A stretch of DNA of 58,946 bases from Mycobacterium sp. 1554424.7. Its GTDB lineage: Bacteria > Actinomycetota > Actinomycetes > Mycobacteriales > Mycobacteriaceae. The stretch's first letter is position 1, and each line of letters starts with the position of its first letter. The position numbers and the translations under genes are program-made. The stretch is taken from NCBI RefSeq assembly GCF_001665295.1, contig NZ_LZSE01000116.1, forward strand, positions 1-58,946, given 5' to 3'. A model generated the notes under the pieces. The model searched no databases. It was given only the letters and a program-made list of their open reading frames with translations, and was not told the origin of the DNA. Positions 16,826-24,756 of this stretch are shown here, piece by piece.

Positions 16826-17290
16826 ATGGCTAGGTTAGCCGACACGTTCGATATTTTCGACCCAGACGCCGGTATGCCCCACGGTTGGGGCTGGCTACGC
16901 AGATTCTGGTTTTTGCTACAGGTTATCTGCATTGTGGCGGCGGTACATTACTGTGCTGCGGTGTTAACCGATATCACTGGCTTCATGCACGCCTGCGAAC
17001 GTTTGCTGGATAACGTCACCACGAGCATGGAGCCGTACGCGACCGCTATCAAAGGAGTGCTCGCGTTCGTTGAGGTGATGGGCCCGAGCTACGACATCGC
17101 CTCCAAGCTGGAGGACTCCGGGAGCACCGGGGATACGACTCTCTCGATCAAGATTGCCGGTTTTGGGGTGGCCACCCTCGTTGGGGTGCTGGTTTACATG
17201 CGGCCGGAGTACGACCTTTTACTTCACCTGGCAGTCGCCAGCTTTGTGGTGTGGGGAATCTTGCGGGCGATCATTTGGCGGCGCAAGTAG
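16826..17290 (+). CDS. Small integral membrane protein of the island
   Basis: 154 residues from ATG 16826, chosen for the GGAAGG nine bases upstream. Membrane segments: one near residues 28-48 (FWFLLQVICIVAAVHYCAAV), then a pair near the C-terminus (FGVATLVGVLVYM and LLLHLAVASFVVWGILRAII). Between them lies an extracytoplasmic or cytoplasmic loop of about 65 residues. The end WRRK is basic. No family recognised. It precedes another single-span protein on the same strand. Confidence 0.65.
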   Translation: MARLADTFDIFDPDAGMPHGWGWLRRFWFLLQVICIVAAVHYCAAVLTDITGFMHACERLLDNVTTSMEPYATAIKGVLAFVEVMGPSYDIASKLEDSGSTGDTTLSIKIAGFGVATLVGVLVYMRPEYDLLLHLAVASFVVWGILRAIIWRRK

Positions 17291-17458
17291 ACGGCTTGCG
17301 CCCTAGCCTCACCAGTCTCACCCGCCCTGCCCCGGTCCAACCGACCGCCAGGGCTTTTTCGGCGGTCTAATCGTATTTTTCCCTCTAGTCTGCTTTTGAC
17401 GTGGGTTTACCCAACGCGTCTAGGTAGCCCGTTAAAGACTGATGGACTGGGGGACACG

Positions 17459-17953
17459 GTGGATGCAAAGACCGGGATTGCCCTTGCTGCGTTGTTGGTG
17501 TCGGTCGCGACAGCAGGAGGTGCCTTGTGGAGGTCATGGACCGGAGCGCGTAAAGCAGACGTTGGCGCATACCTATATTGGCTGCCCGAGTACGCACATA
17601 TCGTCCTTCCCTCTGGTGAAACGGTGCGTGTCGGTTATCACTTGGTCTTATACAATCGCGGCCCTCACTGCGCCACCGATGTCAATGTCAAGGTAAAGGT
17701 GTATGTGCGTGGCCAGGGCTCAGGTTGGCAGGATGTCAAGCTTGCAGATATCGGTTTCGAAGAGCTCCCGCTGAAGGCGCTAGACAGCGGGGCTAGGTAC
17801 CCCATTCCGTGGGCGCTCGGCGAAAGTGGAACCGAATTTAGGAAAGAGCGTCGGTTCGAGGTCGAACTAAGCTGGAATGATTCCAGGCTCAGAGGTAGGC
17901 AGGTACGGCCGATTCCACTTCGGATGGGAAATATTGGAAGCGCGGGCGCCTAG
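17459..17953 (+). CDS. Single-pass membrane protein with soluble C-terminal domain
   Basis: 164 residues from GTG 17459, preceded by GGGGGA. One N-terminal membrane helix (GIALAALLVSVATAGGALW), then a domain of about 130 residues with beta-strand character (VRVGYHLVLYNRGPHCATDV, FEVELSWND). The strand pattern suggests an immunoglobulin-like sandwich, but this is only a visual impression. A TTG at 17396 would add 21 residues before the helix. Function unknown. Confidence 0.6.
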   Translation: MDAKTGIALAALLVSVATAGGALWRSWTGARKADVGAYLYWLPEYAHIVLPSGETVRVGYHLVLYNRGPHCATDVNVKVKVYVRGQGSGWQDVKLADIGFEELPLKALDSGARYPIPWALGESGTEFRKERRFEVELSWNDSRLRGRQVRPIPLRMGNIGSAGA

Positions 17954-18254
17954 CAGTCGTACCGGCAAGAGCCCATCAAGAGCTGCGGTAAGCGGCGGGC
18001 CGTTCGCACTGGCCAAGCTCGGGCACCAGAGTGTTCTTCGGAAAATCGGCGCCACGGCTGCTGAGGAAACCAACAAGCCGCTTCGTGAGGCACTAATTGC
18101 ATCAGCTGATGACGGCCCAGGGTGGTTACACCAGCCCGCTCAAGGAGCGCCGCCACCGCAGGCAGGACGAGTTCGGCAGCCGGCGGGAGCCGCGCCGCCG
18201 CCGGAGGCCTGCTCGCCGAGGATCGAACGGACTATATGGATCGGCGTCCCCGGC
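17954..18254. other. Island intergenic region
   Basis: 301 bases. Overlapping Arg/Pro-rich frames on both strands look like translated noncoding DNA; nothing convincing. Confidence 0.35.
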
Positions 18255-18425
18255 TCAACCGCTGTGTGGGCCAGGTCCCTGGCAACGTCTTCGGCCATAG
18301 GCGCACCCACAGCGCAAATCCCGCACGTTGGGGTCATTGCCAAACATCCAGCCGGAACCGTCGCAGCTCGTGCATCTCACCCAGCCGCTGCCGTCACAAC
18401 TTGGGCATTTTCGTCGCGGTTGCAT
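18255..18425 (-). CDS. DnaJ-type zinc-finger miniprotein (CxxCxGxG)
   Basis: 56 residues (MQPRRKCPSCDGSGWVRCTS and on). It has two CxxCxGxG-like repeats (CPSCDGSGW, CTSCDGSGW) and a third Cys group (RCGCAYGRRRC), the pattern of the DnaJ zinc-binding domain and of short zinc-ribbon proteins found in phages. It probably binds zinc and either RNA, DNA or a partner protein. Start 18425 is chosen for a GGAGG about eight bases upstream. It is alone on the minus strand. A role as recombination directionality factor or regulator is possible but unsupported. Confidence 0.65.
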   Translation of the reverse strand: MQPRRKCPSCDGSGWVRCTSCDGSGWMFGNDPNVRDLRCGCAYGRRRCQGPGPHSG

Positions 18426-18927
18426 CGCACTCGCCTCCGCTCGTTTGGAGTGCTGGTCAAATCCGATAATCGCACCTTTGCTCCGCCGCACGTGTGGAAA
18501 TCAGCGCAAAAACCGCCGGGATCCCCTGAAGTGTTCTTTAGCCAATCGATGCCACCAGCTGCGGAAAACGTTCCACGCTGGAACGTTTTCTTTTGCGGGC
18601 CTTGAGTTTCCGCGGCTTCGGCTTGGTCGTCGTCCGAGGATGTCAGGTTTAACATCATCGGACAGTCCTTGGGAGGCTGACGGTTGTTGCGGGGCCGTGA
18701 GATTCAACCCCCTGGGGACGCCAGGAAGTTGGTTAGATTCTTAACCGTTTGCGCGCTTGGGGCGGCCGCCCGTCTTGCGGCCCGCCTCGCGTTCCTTTTA
18801 TCTACCTCGAAATCTCAAGGGCCGGGGGGGTATCTGCGAAATCCGGTCAGACAGTTGCCACCCAGCAAAGGAGCGAAACACAAGCCTTCAACAGGTTCGA
18901 CAAATTGTAGACGAGGAGGGGCCGATA
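18426..18927. other. Island intergenic region with one hairpin
   Basis: 502 bases. Contains the AACGTT hairpin listed at 18564-18590 and, just before the next gene, a GAGGAGGG ribosome-binding site. I checked the GATTCAACCCC stretch near 18700 for a tRNA T-arm and found no cloverleaf. Confidence 0.4.
18564..18590 (+). terminator. AACGTT hairpin, copy 1
   Basis: Arms GAAAACGTTCC (18564-18574) and GGAACGTTTTC (18580-18590), perfect, loop ACGCT, followed by TTTT. First of four related hairpins, all inside the island. Confidence 0.6.
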
Positions 18928-19230
18928 ATGTCCGACAGGTCGCGAGTGACACCGATACGGCGCGGAACGCCAACGCGTGCAACGAATTTGACTGTGATGG
19001 CAGCTCTCGACAAGGGCGAGCGGGCGGTGCTGGTGGCGCTGAGGGACAAGCTCGCGCAGGCGATCGACGCTGAGCCCGCGCCGCGGGACATGGTGTCCCT
19101 TACGAGGCGTTTTCTGCAGATCACCGCCGATCTCGCCGCGCTGGATTCAGCCGCTGCCGCGGCCGGTAGCGGCCACGTTGGTGGGGGTGTCGGCTTGTCG
19201 GAGCCGTGGCGGCCCGAGGACGGGCTGTGA
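18928..19230 (+). CDS. Phage terminase small-subunit-like protein
   Basis: 100 residues from ATG 18928, with GAGGAGGG eight bases upstream. The centre (ERAVLVALRDKLAQAIDAEP, then DMVSLTRRFLQITADLAALD) follows the short helical pattern of small proteins found next to terminase genes in actinobacteriophages: an [AL]xALRDxLAxxID helix, a turn with Pro-Arg-Asp, then [SA]LxRRxLxI. The N-terminus has a basic tail RVTPIRRGTPTRAT. I see no large terminase, so it is an orphan. It could be a packaging adaptor that redirects a helper phage, or a decayed remnant. Identification is by pattern only. Confidence 0.5.
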   Translation: MSDRSRVTPIRRGTPTRATNLTVMAALDKGERAVLVALRDKLAQAIDAEPAPRDMVSLTRRFLQITADLAALDSAAAAAGSGHVGGGVGLSEPWRPEDGL

Positions 19231-19275
19231 ATTCGGAAACAGTATCCGGCGGAGACGTTTTCTTTTGGGCTGTCG

Positions 19276-19302
19276 GAAAACGTTCCGCGATGGAACGTTT
19301 TC
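19276..19302 (+). terminator. AACGTT hairpin, copy 2
   Basis: Arms GAAAACGTTCC (19276-19286) and GGAACGTTTTC (19292-19302), perfect, loop GCGAT. It lies 45 bases past the stop of the terminase-like gene and before the 3' end of the convergent protease gene, so it may terminate both. Confidence 0.6.
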
Positions 19303-19316
19303 TCTTGTGAGCCTCA

Positions 19317-19343
19317 GAAAACGTAACGGCCTGTGACGTTTTC
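19317..19343. terminator. AACGTT hairpin, copy 3
   Basis: Arms GAAAACGT (19317-19324) and ACGTTTTC (19336-19343), followed by TTTT. A degenerate neighbour of copy 2, in the same convergent interval. Confidence 0.5.
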
Positions 19344-19413
19344 TTTTGGGGGCCTTGGCTTTCCGTGGCTTCGGCTTGGTTGCCGTCGTGGTCGGCCAAA
19401 AGGTGCTGGCCTT

Positions 19414-20502
19414 CTACGCCAACGGATCGAGCCACGCAAGACCGGAAAAGTTGAGTTCGCTAACCGCGCGGACGACCTCACCCGCATGAATCCCACGGTA
19501 AAAACGCGGCGCTTGAGCGTCCTCGAAATCCCCTCCGGCCGTGCTAGTTGCGTCTTGGGCGCTCTCTTCAACTAAACCGATTACGCGTCCGTCTTGCGCC
19601 ACGATAGGGCCGCCGCTGTTGCCTGGCCGCGCGATCGCCGAAAACAGCAAGATGTCGTGCTGCCGGTAGCCGCCATTCGCGGCCGCTCTGGCTTTGGGAT
19701 TCACAACTCGGCCCGGTTGCACAGTAATGGGCTCATCGACTGTCCCCGGAACGGGCGGGTACCCGAATACGCAAATCTCGTCGATCCACTTCGGTGGCCG
19801 CCACCGGATGTCAGGCAGACAGAAGAACCCTGGGTCACCTTCCGCGATCTCTGCCTCGATGACCGCTACGTCCAATTCTTCATGGCCGTGTACGCGGCAC
19901 TGGTACGTTCGCTCATCGGCGCCGATCTGCTTGAACGATAGGTCCGTGCTGATGAGTTCGCCTGTGCGACCGGCCAATCCCTCCACGACGTGACGGTTGG
20001 TCACCAGATGGGATCGATCCAGCGCCAGACCCGTGGCCCCGCCCGCTTTGCCATTGCGGGTGATCCGAATTGTGGCCGCGTTGTAGGACTCGATGATGAG
20101 TTCAGGGCCGAGTACTTCGGACAGCCAGAGGTCGCCTTGCTGCATGTAATGCATTTGGCCGTGGCTTATGTAGCGCTGGCCCATCACCGATTCGCCGCTG
20201 TCCCAACCGCATAAGATCAGCATCCCGGCGCGTTCCATCCTCGCCAACAGGTCCAGATGGTAGGTGGCGACCGTGGGTCCAAACCCCCTCGCCCGCAGAA
20301 ACATGGTGAATTCAGTTGCGTTCCAAGGCTCGAACTGACCGTATTGAACGGATTTGTCGATCAGCTTCGCGATCTCAGCCCGTTCCTGGCAGAACGGATC
20401 AGCATTGAAGAAGTATTGGGCGGCGCGGCAGACCAGCTTGGACCACTCAAGGCTCCCCGGCTCCAGGTCAGAGTTCCCGGGCCTGGCCGTCGGATCATTC
20501 AT
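19414..20502 (-). CDS. Trypsin-like serine protease of the island
   Basis: 362 residues from ATG 20502 (MNDPTARPGNSDLEPGSLEW). The C-terminal 210 residues are a chymotrypsin-fold protease with a complete triad: His171 (LVTNRHVVEG), Asp211 (ELDVAVIEAE), Ser296 (ARPGNSGGPIV). There is no signal peptide or membrane helix, so it should be cytoplasmic, unlike HtrA-type enzymes, and no PDZ domain follows. The N-terminal 140 residues are a separate helical domain (TMFLRARGFGPTVATYHLDL) that may sense a trigger or bind a partner. It is divergent from a membrane protein gene at 20569. Cytoplasmic trypsin-like effectors occur in known anti-phage systems, so a defence role is a fair guess. Confidence 0.85.
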   Translation of the reverse strand: MNDPTARPGNSDLEPGSLEWSKLVCRAAQYFFNADPFCQERAEIAKLIDKSVQYGQFEPWNATEFTMFLRARGFGPTVATYHLDLLARMERAGMLILCGWDSGESVMGQRYISHGQMHYMQQGDLWLSEVLGPELIIESYNAATIRITRNGKAGGATGLALDRSHLVTNRHVVEGLAGRTGELISTDLSFKQIGADERTYQCRVHGHEELDVAVIEAEIAEGDPGFFCLPDIRWRPPKWIDEICVFGYPPVPGTVDEPITVQPGRVVNPKARAAANGGYRQHDILLFSAIARPGNSGGPIVAQDGRVIGLVEESAQDATSTAGGDFEDAQAPRFYRGIHAGEVVRAVSELNFSGLAWLDPLA

Positions 20503-20568
20503 GAGCAAACCGTACGCGAACCGCCAAGGTGAGACTTTTCACCCGCGGCAAGGTCGGACCACGACACG

Positions 20569-21249
20569 ATGCTGAGTGTGGCACCGCAGGGGGCCCGCGG
20601 AGATGGCAACACGGGCTTCGCCAGAATTGGTGGCGTGATCCCCGATGACGACTTTGTCGACGGCGTTGACTGGAGCGCCGTCCTGGGCCTGTTCCTTCAG
20701 CCGCTGGCCACCGTGACCGCGGGCGCCCTCGCCGTGTTAGCGGCGGTCATCGCCTACCGCGCAGTCACCCGTCAGATCTCGGCGAACGCCGTCAGTGTGC
20801 AGAAGCAAATCGACGCAAACGCATTGGCAGTCTCGGCGCAGATCGCGGCCGACCGATCTGAACGGCGGCGCGCCGAACGCCTCGAATTGGTCGACCACGG
20901 CGCCGCGCTTGTCACCAAGCTGGCGCAGATCGCGATCGCCTACGAGCTCTACGGCGGTACGACGGGCTTCCCGGCGAATTTGGATTGGCAGCAACGGGAA
21001 AAAGAAAAGTTCTACGAGCTAGAGGTTCTGCCGACGACGCTGCGGATGGAGGTGTGGGGCATGCCGGAGACATCCGCGGCTGTTGAGGCGGTCTATGAAG
21101 AGGCACGCATCATGATCGTCCCGCTCCCGGGTGATCCGCCGGCCACCGCTTCGACCGTGAGGCAGAAGAAGGAGCAGGCCATCTCGACCCTCAAAGCGTC
21201 TTTGGTGCAGGAGGTCAAGCCTGCCCCGATCGGGCAAGGGGGCCAGTAG
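20569..21249 (+). CDS. Membrane-anchored helical protein beside the protease
   Basis: 226 residues if started at ATG 20569; a GTG at 20635 (VIPDDDFVDGVDW) would give 204. One membrane helix near residues 44-66 (LATVTAGALAVLAAVIAYRA), then a coiled-coil-like helix with repeating Ala/Ile/Gln (ISANAVSVQKQIDANALAVS) and a helical cytoplasmic domain. No family recognised. It is divergent from the protease gene, with 66 bases between the starts, so the two may share a control region. Its 3' end runs into AACGTT hairpin copy 4. It could be a substrate, tether or toxin released by the protease, but nothing in the sequence proves a link. Confidence 0.7.
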   Translation: MLSVAPQGARGDGNTGFARIGGVIPDDDFVDGVDWSAVLGLFLQPLATVTAGALAVLAAVIAYRAVTRQISANAVSVQKQIDANALAVSAQIAADRSERRRAERLELVDHGAALVTKLAQIAIAYELYGGTTGFPANLDWQQREKEKFYELEVLPTTLRMEVWGMPETSAAVEAVYEEARIMIVPLPGDPPATASTVRQKKEQAISTLKASLVQEVKPAPIGQGGQ

Positions 21250-21261
21250 CGGCCCGCGCCG

Positions 21262-21290
21262 GGAAAATGTTGCACGGCGCAACGTTTTCC
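21262..21290 (+). terminator. AACGTT hairpin, copy 4
   Basis: Arms GGAAAATGTTGC (21262-21273) and GCAACGTTTTCC (21279-21290) with one G-T pair, loop ACGGC. It lies 13 bases past the stop of the membrane protein gene, the expected place for a terminator. Confidence 0.65.
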
Positions 21291-21839
21291 GCGACGGGGC
21301 GTCTACCACGGCGGGCGCCCGGTGTAGCCGCGAACGTTCCTAGGCTTCGGCAAACTGGACATTGGCGATGGTCGGCGAAAATGCTGCTGACCTGCTGTTT
21401 CCAATCTCCCCGGAACACGCTTGGATACCAATTTTGGCAAACACGCGGCCCAGTTACCTTGTCAAGGCGCAGTAGTCGTCTACCGTGTTGCGTGTACGCA
21501 AGATGCGCAATGCACGATGCTCCACAAAAAAGCAGGAGGGCGGAGTGGACCGCCTTTGCGAGGGACTGACCACTACCGCCCAAACCGGAACCGCTGCGAC
21601 GGGCCGCACAAACCAGGTGCGGCTTCGTCCGCGTCATACCGACCCGAGAAACGCCGGGTCCCGCTGACCTGGCGGGTCGCCCGTGCTTCTCGCCTACGGA
21701 ATCAGGGTTTCACGCGCGCGCTGCATCGCAAAGCAGGCACGCCGTGTGTTCCGCGGAGGATGGTCACAAGTTTTCTGTGACCACGGGTCAGGCCTGCACA
21801 CCGTCTATGTCTGCCCCGATCCAGGGCTCGCACGTAGTT
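21291..21839. other. Region between cargo and integrase; one weak small frame
   Basis: 549 bases. A 40-codon frame from GTG 21545 to 21667 has AGGAGGG just upstream and could encode a small island protein such as an excision factor, but its composition is unconvincing. No other gene, RNA or repeat seen. Any repressor or excisionase of the element should be looked for here. Confidence 0.35.
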
Positions 21840-23348
21840 TCAGCGCCGCGGCTTGATACGCACAAAATCCGAATCGAACCCAGCGCCGCGGCGCTCACGC
21901 GGCACCGGCAGCACGGTCACCGTGCAAACCTCATCGACGGCCTGCGCCCGCTCGGACGGTGTCATCTCCTGCCATCGCTCCCAAATCTTTTCCCCAGCGG
22001 CCACCAGCGACGCCGCCGGAGACGTGCGCGTCGCGGCCGCCAGCGCCGTGTCACACTCCGCGATCTGCGCGGCGATCGCGGCGAGATCATCTAGGTACTC
22101 GGTCTCGTCCAGGCCGCCGGCGTTGAACGCGCGGCGAACCCCGTCTTTGCGGTTCACCAGCGCTTCGCGGCGCACGTTCACCTCATCCAGGTCGATGCCC
22201 TGATTATCAAGGCGCAGGTGGGCTTTCGGCGCGGACAGCACTTCGATAACCCAGGCGGTCACAAAGTCGTCCAGCGGTTCACCCTGGCGCAACAAGTGAG
22301 CGTGCTGACGGCACACGTAGGCGCGAGATTTACGCAGGTTCTCTCGTCCTTTGGCCCTGCTGCCTGGCATCGCGGCTTTCATCGTGCCGCCGCAGATTCC
22401 GCAGATGTAGAGGCCGCTGCCGATGTACTTGCGCTCGAAGCTAGTGCACTTCACCCGCTTTGGGTCAGACAGATACGCCACCAAACCCTTGTGAGTGTCG
22501 GCGTCGATGAGCGGCGTCCAGTTCCCCGGAAACGTCTTACCGCGATGAGTCTTCAGGCCCGCGTACCGCGGGTTCACCAGCAGGCGGCGCACGCTGGGCG
22601 CGGACCACTTCCCCTCGATGACGAACTGCTTCTTGGAGTGAGGGTCGGTGTGCGTCTTCCCGGCCATCGTGGTTTTCAGCCCTGCCGCGTTCCACTCGCG
22701 TGCCACACCCTGAATACTCTTGCCCGCCAACACATCCACTGCGGCCTGGCGCACGGCCGAGGCTTCGGGTTCCAGCGGCTCACCTTTGAGCGTGTACCCG
22801 AAGGCCCGGTTGGCAGTCTGCCACTTTCCGCTCTGCGCCTTCTGTGTGTTGGCGCGGATTCGGCGCTCGCTCATGTGCTCACTCTCCTGACGGGCAACGG
22901 AACCAAGGATTCTCGCGATCATTCGGCCGGCGCTGGTGGCCAAATCCAGCTCGCCGCCCTGCACGGTTTTGATGGGCACCTCGGCCAGCTCGGCGATATC
23001 GATAAGGCGCTCAAGGTCTTTCATGCTGCGGTAGAGCCTGTCAGTGTGCCAACACAGCAGGACATTGAAGCGGTTGTTTTTCATCGCGTCGAGCATGTTC
23101 TCGAAGGCGGGGCGGCGGCGGCCGGAATAGGCGCTGGTGTCGTTGTCGACGAACACATGGGCGGGGTCCACGGTGAGGCCCAGCCGGGTGGCGAGCGCGC
23201 GGGCATCGGCTTCTTGGCGTGCCACCCCGAGGCCGTCACCGCCCTTGCTGGGCGGCTTCGGCTTGTCGCTGGGTTGGTCCCCGGCTCTGGCGGGGTCGTG
23301 GGAGATGCGCGCGTAGATGGCCGCGCGGGCACCGTTCTTGCTGGTCAT
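21840..23348 (-). CDS. Large serine recombinase (site-specific integrase)
   Basis: 502 residues from ATG 23348. The N-terminal resolvase-type catalytic domain begins [11 protein letters not shown], with the nucleophile Ser in YARIS, and continues [28 protein letters not shown] and [18 protein letters not shown]. Next come the recombinase domain (RAFGYTL to about residue 250) and a zinc ribbon ([13 protein letters not shown] and [10 protein letters not shown]) with a coiled-coil insertion, as in Bxb1 and phiRv1 integrases. It should integrate and, with a directionality factor, excise the island. It begins 38 bases from the right junction. A 20-residue Pro-rich insertion after the active site ([16 protein letters not shown]) is unusual. 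Confidence 0.95.
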   Translation of the reverse strand: MTSKNGARAAIYARISHDPARAGDQPSDKPKPPSKGGDGLGVARQEADARALATRLGLTVDPAHVFVDNDTSAYSGRRRPAFENMLDAMKNNRFNVLLCWHTDRLYRSMKDLERLIDIAELAEVPIKTVQGGELDLATSAGRMIARILGSVARQESEHMSERRIRANTQKAQSGKWQTANRAFGYTLKGEPLEPEASAVRQAAVDVLAGKSIQGVAREWNAAGLKTTMAGKTHTDPHSKKQFVIEGKWSAPSVRRLLVNPRYAGLKTHRGKTFPGNWTPLIDADTHKGLVAYLSDPKRVKCTSFERKYIGSGLYICGICGGTMKAAMPGSRAKGRENLRKSRAYVCRQHAHLLRQGEPLDDFVTAWVIEVLSAPKAHLRLDNQGIDLDEVNVRREALVNRKDGVRRAFNAGGLDETEYLDDLAAIAAQIAECDTALAAATRTSPAASLVAAGEKIWERWQEMTPSERAQAVDEVCTVTVLPVPRERRGAGFDSDFVRIKPRR

Positions 23349-23357
23349 GACACCTGA

Positions 23358-23405
23358 GCATACATGTATAACCGGGTGTTTTATCGGCGTACAAAACGAT
23401 TCGCT
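23358..23405. other. Right hybrid attachment site of the island
   Basis: Phage arm 23358-23385 (GCATACATGTATAACCGGGT, then GTTTTATC) joined at GGC 23386-23388 to the host arm GGCGTACAAAACGATTCGCT. The phage arm mirrors the one at 13463-13489. Rejoining host arms gives a site within RIVLYAKDRGC codons of the REP13E12 gene. Confidence 0.85.
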
Positions 23406-24468
23406 GGCCGGGTGAGGCCAGGCGTTTGGTGCTATACAGCGCCAGGGCTTTGCCTTTGTCGAAGATCGCCAGGTAGTGCCGGGCATGACGGGCGAGGCGG
23501 ATGACGTCGCTCATCGGCAGGATGGTGCCGCCGCCGGTCAACCCGCGCCCGGCGGCGGCCTCCAGTTCGGCCAGGGTGGTGGTGGCGATGATTGAGGCGG
23601 GAAGCCCGTTGTGCTGGCCCAGCTTGCCTGAGGCGAGCAGGGCGCGCAGCGCCGCGGTCAGCGCGTCGTGGTTGCGTTGGGATGGCGAGCGGGCGTCGTT
23701 GTCGATGGCCTCTTGCGACGGTGGGCCGTCCACGGTGGGGGTGTCGTCGAGGGGGTTGCACATGCCGGGGGCGGCCAGCTTGGCCAGCACGGCTTCGATC
23801 GTGGCGCGCAGCTCGGGGGTGATCAGCCCGCGCAGCTCCGACATCCCATCGGTTTGTTGGTTGCCCAATGTGAGACCGCGCCGGCGTGCCCGGTCGTCGT
23901 CGGTGAAGTTGCCGTCGGGGTTGAGGCAATCGGCCACGGTGTCGGCCAGCGCGCCCAGCTGCTCGGGCCGAAACCGGGTGCCCTCGTGGGCCAATTTGGC
24001 TTCGACCTGCTCGCGGGTGCCGTGATCGATCCAGCCCGGCAGCTGATGCCAGAACTTGCGGATCACCGCCACCTGCCCGCTCCCCAGTGCGCCCTCGCGT
24101 TGGGCGGCGGCCGTGGCGGGAAGCACCGGTGCCATTGGTTCGCCGGTCAGGCCGTGGCGCGGTCCCAGGTCGGCGGCCTCCTTGATGCGCCGCGAGGCCT
24201 CGGCGCGGGTGATCAGCGTCGCCTCGGCGATCGCATGCGACAGCTTGCCGCCCAGCTCCTCGGCGGTGGCCTGGCGGCTCAGGCAATTGATCATCGGATG
24301 CTCAGCGGCCGGGAGTCGCCGGCGCACCCTCTCGCAACGCTCCAACAACGCCAACCACTCCTTGGTGGTCAACGCCTCGCAGTCCAGCCCGATCACCTTT
24401 TCCGCGGCGGCGTCCAGCGCGTCGTAGGCAGCGATGATCGCCTCCCGATCGGCGGTGCTGGAACTCAT
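23386..24468 (-). pseudogene. REP13E12 (DUF222-HNH) protein, N-terminal part, cut by the island
   Basis: 361 residues of the DUF222 domain ([58 protein letters not shown]), ending at [13 protein letters not shown] where the island begins. Read through the junction, the frame runs on as [10 protein letters not shown] and then off-family sequence to about 23236, so a truncated protein without the HNH nuclease could still be made. REP13E12 repeats are multi-copy mycobacterial genes of unclear function. The C-terminal HNH part is at 13157-13459. Confidence 0.93.
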
Positions 24469-24756
24469 GCCCCCAAACTAACGAGGGGGTCCGACAAAAA
24501 ACGTCGCGCAGAAGCCAATGAAACCAAAGTGACAGAATGGTTTTGGCTGGGCACCCGGTGACGGGTCGCGGCGGGTCCCGAGTCCGGCGAACAGGGGCCG
24601 AATGGCCCTAGGCCGGGATCGCGCCGAGGGCGGAGTCTGTGGAGTCGATACGCCGAGTCCCATCGCGTTGCCCGGGAGAAAGGGTACGGACCTCATGCTG
24701 TATTGCCCGAGCGCATACGGGAACGGCGAGCACCGGCATGGCCAATGCGGTGCAGC

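Larger units (their letters stand above)
13460..23388. mobile_element. Serine-integrase island inserted in a REP13E12 gene (phiRv1-like site)
   Basis: About 9.93 kb between two GGC triplets (13460-13462 and 23386-23388). Evidence: the target gene is split and re-joins in frame; a large serine integrase starts 38 bases from the right junction, as is normal for this class; and phage arms at both ends form inverted repeats. Many inside genes are unrecognised and parts of 15.8-18.9 kb look less GC-rich than the backbone. PhiRv1 of M. tuberculosis also targets REP13E12 repeats, but I recognise no capsid, portal, large terminase, protease or primase gene here. It is better called an integrative island or satellite than a prophage. 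Confidence 0.88.

Noticed and set aside
17877-18605. 242-codon plus-strand frame
   Set aside because: Overlaps the 3' end of a better gene, covers the zinc-finger gene and ends in a hairpin translated as protein (AAENVPRWNVFF).
18680-18760. tRNA-like GATTCAACCCC stretch
   Set aside because: The T-arm lacks GTTCGAATC and no acceptor or anticodon stem can be drawn on either strand.
22218-23357. 379-codon frame opposite the integrase
   Set aside because: Antisense shadow of the serine recombinase.
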